From positions 7,351,205 through 7,415,204 of the forward strand of contig OZ004588.1 in the NCBI GenBank assembly GCA_963924555.1: DNA of 64,000 nt. Direction: 5' to 3'. Under the pieces are notes generated by a model. The model was not told the DNA's origin and did no database searches. It saw nothing but the letters and a program-made list of their open reading frames with translations. The position numbers were made by a program, and so were the translations under genes. Each line of letters opens with the position of its first letter. Positions within the stretch are counted from its first letter, which is position 1. Source of the DNA: Crambe crambe (Eukaryota > Porifera > Demospongiae > Poecilosclerida > Crambeidae). Shown one piece after another: positions 58,801 through 64,000 of this stretch.

Positions 58801-61800
58801 AGCACTATACTTTTTACCTAGGCATTGGTGATAATTATTATCCTATTGGTATAATGATTAGAGTACGACCCTATTGGTAGACTACATAATTACTGGGTAT
58901 GACCCTTGAATGCATATGGATGGTATTATGGCACCCAATGGTATATCATAAAGGGTAAGACCCTATTGTTATGTTGTGCTAATGATACATGATGTAAGAA
59001 TGGCCCTGAGCTAGTACCTTGGTATGTGCACCCATTCAGAGTTAGGAGAAGTAGTCTTTTGTGGTGTGTCTTTGAAGCAGCAGTGTGCTTTCAGGTTCTT
59101 TTGACCCTTGGCAGACGTGGACTAGAAGTGGTTGGTGTTGTGCCTCCTATTACATGGTTTCCTTTGCTCAGGTTCCTCCTGCAGCATAAACTGTGGTATC
59201 CCACAGGAGACCACTGAGATCCAACACCTGTTCCCCTCCAACTTTATGGTCACAAATCTGATCCCTCTTCCTCACACTTTAAGGGTCTCTCTCTCTCCTT
59301 GCCTCTCCAGCCAAGACCTTAGTTCTTTGAAGTTTTATAGCTGTTTGAAGTTTAGCTGGTTATTTTGAGGGATTGAAACTGCTGCTTGAAAAAAAATTGT
59401 TTTAATATTTTGTGATTTATTCAATCGAAATAAGGTGAATTTTTATTGATCTGATGATGAAATATAGTCTCGTCCCACACATGTAATGACATTTCCCTAC
59501 ATTCATGTGACGACATGGTTCTGATATGTTCCCACACGTAACCTTAGTACTTTCTCATTTCCTTAGTTGGCTGTCACATGACCAGTGACCCGTGACTACA
59601 TTTAATTTACCCGTAATGGGGTCCATGGCAACTCCATATCACACACCCAAAAGTAGAAACTGCCTTCTGTGATAACAAGCTTCTCACTGCTGTCTTTGCT
59701 AACAGCTGCTCATTAACGGTGATTAAACCTCACCCTCTTTTAAGTTGCGGTCCAATTAGAATGGATTTCTCTTCTCTGTATTTTTAAGGGGTGAAAAAGG
59801 AAAACAGGATCTTGTTTGCCTCCCTTTTCTCTCGCAGTGTGTCTCCCAAGTCCCGCCACAGGGCCTGGCCTTGTCTGTGTGTGCTAACATTCTTTACTTG
59901 CTTGTAATTAATGGGCTATCATTCCTAATTGGGTACTTGTGACATTCTAATCAAAAAAATATGTTAATTTTTTGTTAGTGCTAATATGCAGAGCTTTTCA
60001 TTTCACGAGTTGTGTTCACCAAATGATCATACAATTTGGAAGCTAATCACATAGCAATAATTGTCCCCTTTAGCTATGCTTGCCCCTATAATTAACAGTA
60101 GATTAATACATGCTACGCTTGCCCCTATAATTAACAGTAGATTAATACATGCTACGCTTGCCTTTATAATTAACAGTAGATTAGTACATCTTGGCTGTAT
60201 AGTTTACCACAGAGCTATAAATCAAAGCAGAACTTTTGAATTTGGAATCATTCTCTAATTTCTTTTCCCTCCTATCCATGGAGTCGTGCGTTGCATGTAA
60301 TTATCTTATTGGTTGTTTTCTCCACGCTACTTGGAGCTGCCAGCTGATTGAAGCAAACAAAACGGACTAGCTGTTCCATCAGTCAAGCTTAGCATTTGGT
60401 TAACGAGGCAATGCCCTTGATGGGACAGGGTTTGCAGTGTGACTTAGTCTTTGTGAGGGATCATTGAGCTTCCACTAGTGCACAGAGGGTCATTAACATG
60501 CCAACCACATGCTGCACTGGACTCAGTCATCCTTTAGCTTCTCAGCCGTGTCAAATGCTGATTTTAGCAGAATATTGGGCACTGCACTATACTTGAAACT
60601 TGACATTCTTAATTTATGGTGGCCCAGTGTTTGGCATAATGTCTGCTAGATATTAGTGTTGTGTTTCAGACAACATCTGTTGGTATAATTTCTTAAACCA
60701 CTACAGTATTAATACTCTCTCTCTCTCTCTCTCTTTTTCTCTCTAGACACAGTGTCTGAGGACGGGGTGGAGCGTCCCCTGACCGATGTTCAAGTGAAGG
60801 AGCTGGAGGCAGTATTGACCAGCACTTCCCAGTATCCTGACCAAGCCACCATCAACAAGTTGGCGGCTCGTCTTGACCTCTCCGAGTCTCAAATACAGGT
60901 ATGTGTATGTATGTATGTATGTATGTATGTATGTATGTATGTATGTATGTATGGGACTATATTCAAACACTCAATATCAAGACTGTCTCTGTTGCCCAAC
61001 TAGAACTAGATGTTAGAGCTGTCAGTGTGTATGGATTGCCTAACTAGGCCAACGGAAGCATGGAGTTGAGCATTTCTGCTTGATTGCTGATGTCTGTTTG
61101 CCACATTTTTGCCATAGTTTGACTGTCTTGAACACTTGTGCCAGCTCCCTCTCTCCTTGTATTAGTCAATGGGAGAGGTCCATTATGAGCGACCATCTAT
61201 ATAGAAATTATCTGACAGGAGATTGCTGAGTGTTTGCAACCCAGTAAAGAAGCAGACAGTGTTATGCTTGGTTCATTGCAACCCAGTGTACCTGGTTCAA
61301 TGCTGGACGTTTTCATGACTTCTAACTTTTTTTTCCACAGGCTTGGTTTTCTTATAACACACAAGCAGGTAGAGGAAGAGGGGTGTGGCAGTCATCTGGC
61401 ACCACCTACTCCCCTCAACATAACAATAGCGCAGAAAGTCTGCAACCCGACCACTTAAACCATGCCTCCTTCTCTCCTCAAAATCCAGGTAATTTCCCTT
61501 GAAGTGTTGATGACCCATACCCGTTTATGGATTAATAATTGTCACTGTATTTTGCAGTGCAGAGGAACCCTTCCCCTAGCAACCGGCACTCTGTATATAT
61601 GAGTACTCCTGGTTCCAATTCGGAACACCACTCCCCTCCTCCCCACCCCTCCTCTTATCCAGGGATCGCCTCCCACATGCCGCACCCCCACTCTGGAGGG
61701 CTGTCTGGTGCAGGTGTGGGGGGCGATGATGGCGTTTCCAGCACGACCACCAGTTGGAACATCTCGGGACAGTGTTCCACCTCCCCCTATGCAGGTGAGT

Positions 61801-62046
61801 GAGTGTCCATGGATCGATCCAAGGAGGGGAGGGGAGAGAGTTATGGTGCTGCCAAACCTCAGCATGCTAGCACAAATCTTTCACTGAAAGTATTTCAAAG
61901 AACAGCCCATTATTCTCTCAACAAGGGGTCCTTTTTGGTGAAGGAGTTCTTTGTATATTGAGCCATGGTATGTATGTATTCTTTAACTTGTAGCATATTC
62001 ACCTCATTCTGGACTGGCTGGAAAGATGGAATCAGCTGCTGTTTAA
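55843..62046 (+). CDS. PaxB: PaxB (Pax2/5/8-like) transcription factor
   Basis: Exons 55843-56036, 56185-57188, 60747-60898, 61341-61488, 61558-61794 and 61994-62046 join in phase to 595 residues. Residues about 12-140 are a full paired domain: [93 protein letters not shown]. These are closest to Pax2/5/8. A long Ser/Pro/His/Gln-rich linker follows, then a homeodomain-like segment with a degraded third helix, then a Ser/Pro-rich tail ending KMESAAV. No octapeptide of the HSIDGILG type is present in the exons found. The role in the family is DNA-binding developmental regulation. An intron splits the paired domain after CVSKILGR. Confidence 0.93.
57189..60746. other. 3.6 kb PaxB intron
   Basis: No exon that I can support. 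It contains a tandem region with aagcttgtctactcctaagc units (57870-57960) and a three-copy 39 bp repeat at 60072-60185 (cttgcccctataattaacag). A small octapeptide exon could be hidden here but I did not see one. Confidence 0.5.
60747..61488 (+). CDS. PaxB homeodomain-like exons
   Basis: Exon 60747-60898 encodes helices 1 and 2 ([40 protein letters not shown]). Exon 61341-61488 starts [16 protein letters not shown]. The Trp-Phe of helix 3 is kept, but the usual NRRAKWR after WFS is replaced by YNTQAGR, so the near-invariant Asn51 is displaced or lost. Both splice sites are consensus (cag/gtatgt, ccacag/g). Confidence 0.8.
60901..60951. repeat. (TATG)n microsatellite
   Basis: About 12 tatg units directly downstream of the donor site of the homeodomain exon. 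Confidence 0.9.
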
Positions 62047-62295
62047 GAGTGCACTCCATGCGACTCCGATACTATTACCTTTGAGAGGAGTGAGGACTTC
62101 CCCCCTTTTTTTTTTTCGTTAGTAATAATTATCATCAATGAGAATTTTCTACCACTTTTTTTGAAGCAATTATGCACAAGTGTGTGTTCCTTGTGTGTTC
62201 TAACACACCACCTCAAAATATCACTTAATTCTTTATACATAAAAAATAAGAACTTTTATTTTCAAAAATGAATAGAAAAAGGCAAAATCACTTTT

Positions 62296-62301
62296 AATAA
62301 A
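62296..62301 (+). terminator. Candidate polyadenylation signal of PaxB
   Basis: AATAAA about 250 bases after the PaxB stop, followed by a T-rich tract (62323-62342). Sequence between 62047 and 62878 is otherwise AT-rich with no coding content; this is the convergent spacer to the next gene. Confidence 0.4.
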
Positions 62302-62878
62302 TTAATTTCCTCCCAATACTAATTTTTTTTTTTTTTTTTTTTGTAATTCATAAGCAATGTTTTAGAAAAACTGTATCACTTGTCAAATATGCATGTATCA
62401 CTTACTCCTCTCTGATTTATAAATGCTCTGGATTGTGAGCGAACTATAGAATTGAATCACTTTTTTTACATTTGACCACATCTCACTTTTTTTCTTTTTT
62501 TCTTTTTTTTACATATAACACATGTATCACTTGACTCTCTGACTTTGAGCTAACTGAAAATTGAAATCACCTTTTATCTTCCCTTTATACACAGATTATC
62601 ATCACATAACCTCATCATAATTATTGCTGGATAGTGCTTGATTAATATTTTTTATGAGGTTGAGTCTATGTGCAATTGGGGATTATTTACTAGATGTCTT
62701 ATCAGGAAGGGGAGAATCACTGTTGTGTAGTACATTTATGCTTGCATACTGTCTAGATATGACGAAGCCCTTGGATTTTATCCCTAGTCCTTGCCAAGTG
62801 ATAAATACATATATATTAAGTGGTATAAAACACAAACTATACATGGTCCAGCTAACAATAGAAGTCTTTCCCATGAGG

Positions 62879-63865
62879 TTAATCATGATGCTCCTGGTAC
62901 CAAACACCTGCTGCCTCCTTGACAGTGCCTGTCTTGGGCATGGCTGCTTTCTCTCTGGCCTTCATGAACTCGTCCATCACATAGTTGGCAGGAAGTTCAG
63001 GCATTTCCATCGCCATGGCATCTGCACTCACCTGCATTCATTGTACGACCTCCGATAAAGGACGCTCATGTACCAGGACAAATAAATATACTAGGACACT
63101 CCATGTACCAGGATAAATAAATGTACTAGGACACTCCAACAAAATAAATGTACCAGGACACTTAAATGTACCAGGACACTCCAATAAAGGACAATCTAAA
63201 TGTACCATAAATAACCTCCAAAAGAGGACACCTCAAAAGGCCGAGTCTCTCTGATAACATCAAGGACACTTCAATCCATTATACACTCAACCTCCAAAAG
63301 AGGATAACCTCTCTACAAGGATGGGTCCCAACTGCGTCCATTATTCAGAGGTTCCACTGTATCACCTGCTCCTCCCACTAGTCACACCCCCTACCTGTGC
63401 AGCCCTGATCTGTCCATCTATGGCAGCCATGATCTGCGCTGTGGGTGGGGCACTGGGGTCCTCCTTCTCTTCCCCATCAGCTTCATCCTCAGGATTGTCA
63501 TACAGCGATGGCACTGGACCTTGACCTTTGCGGCGTCGCCAGTCAAAAGCATCCTAGTGGAGACAAAGATTGTGTCACTAATAATATCTGGCTTATTGTT
63601 GTTAGCCAGATTTGAGGGATGTTAGCTAGTTTCATAGTTCAAAGCGGTGCACCATACTTTCCTAACAAGGGTACTAGCTAACACATTCTCTTACCTCCAA
63701 TTCCTCTATCTGTTTCTCTATATCAGTGATGGCCAAGTCCAGTTCTTTGGTTTCCACTCTCCGTACCAGATATTGGGTACCAGGATCCAGACTGGGTTCC
63801 ATCTGGAAGGGCTCCAGAGCCACCGTGATATTCTCCCATTTGGCCTCCACTGAAGATCCCTTACG
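62879..63865 (-). CDS. Uncharacterised coiled-coil, acidic protein (C-terminal exons)
   Basis: Three in-phase minus-strand exons, 63865-63695, 63553-63395 and 63031-62879 (stop at 62879), encode the last 160 residues of a protein that continues beyond the right edge. It reads AKWENITVALEPFQMEPSLD, then a helical TKELDLAITDIEKQIEELED, a basic DWRRRKGQGPVPSLYDNP, an acidic PEDEADGEEKEDPSAPP, and ends MPELPANYVMDEFMKAREKA, KEAAGVWYQEHHD. It looks soluble and cytoplasmic or nuclear. I do not recognise the family. It is convergent with PaxB. Confidence 0.7.
63040..63360. repeat. Intronic copy of the 'aggacactcc / aaagaggaca' repeat family
   Basis: Several units of aaatgtaccaggacactcca followed by a MITE-like end (gtccattattcagaggttcc then actgta), inside the intron between 63031 and 63395. 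Confidence 0.7.
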
Positions 63866-63894
63866 CTGGAAAAGAGATCATGGAGATTATGCTG

Positions 63895-64000
63895 GGCTGG
63901 GACTAAGGCTAGCTTAGACTAGGGACTAGGGGACTAAGGCTAGCTTAGACTAGGGACTAGGGACTAAGGCTAGCTTAGACTAGGGACTAGGGACTAGGGC
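63895..64000. repeat. 31-32 bp tandem repeat at the right edge
   Basis: Three or more units containing aaggctagcttagactaggg run into the edge, within an intron of the uncharacterised gene. Confidence 0.85.

Noticed and set aside
59026-59368. Open frames in the PaxB intron
   Set aside because: No paired, octapeptide or homeodomain resemblance, and the phase does not fit neighbouring exons.

Overview
This window is eukaryotic nuclear DNA from an early-branching animal, most likely a sponge (demosponge). The evidence is the gene set. Two genes encode hedgling-type proteins (hedgehog signalling domain, von Willebrand A domain, cadherin array, Ig, EGF, transmembrane segment), an architecture known from sponges, cnidarians and choanoflagellates but not from bilaterians. 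A single PaxB (Pax2/5/8-like) gene and a TGF-beta superfamily type II receptor gene lie nearby. Introns are GT-AG, mostly short but some of 2-6 kb. Intergenic DNA is rich in MITEs, fold-back elements, microsatellites and short tandem arrays. All gene models below were spliced by hand. Exon phases agree at every junction I list, but no transcript was available.

Layout. (1) 1-12461, minus: hedgling-like gene A, cut by the left edge in its EGF region. (2) 12646-14506, plus: ACBD5-like peroxisomal acyl-CoA-binding, tail-anchored protein, divergent from gene A across 184 bp. (3) 14507-18420: MITE-rich spacer. (4) 18421-28235, plus: LIV-1-type ZIP zinc transporter whose 5.9 kb first intron is full of transposon debris. 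(5) 28480-40912, minus: complete hedgling-like gene B (about 2,405 residues), convergent with the ZIP gene. (6) 40913-44000: spacer. (7) 44001-55367, plus: type II activin/TGF-beta receptor kinase with an unusual ectodomain of three three-finger-like cysteine modules and two EGF modules. (8) 55843-62046, plus: PaxB with a full paired domain and a homeodomain-like segment whose recognition helix is degenerate. (9) 62879 to beyond the right edge, minus: an uncharacterised coiled-coil/acidic protein.

How the genes relate. Four of the seven genes encode developmental surface or regulatory proteins (two hedglings, a type II receptor kinase, PaxB). The two hedgling genes lie in the same orientation and share domain order and most exon boundaries, so they are an old tandem duplication now separated by ACBD5 and ZIP genes on the other strand. 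Both hedge domains have lost two of the three residues that bind zinc in hedgehog. The gene B cytoplasmic tail, partly encoded by two very small exons, carries a Grb2-type tyrosine motif and proline-rich motifs. The most unusual protein is the receptor kinase with repeated ligand-binding-type modules.
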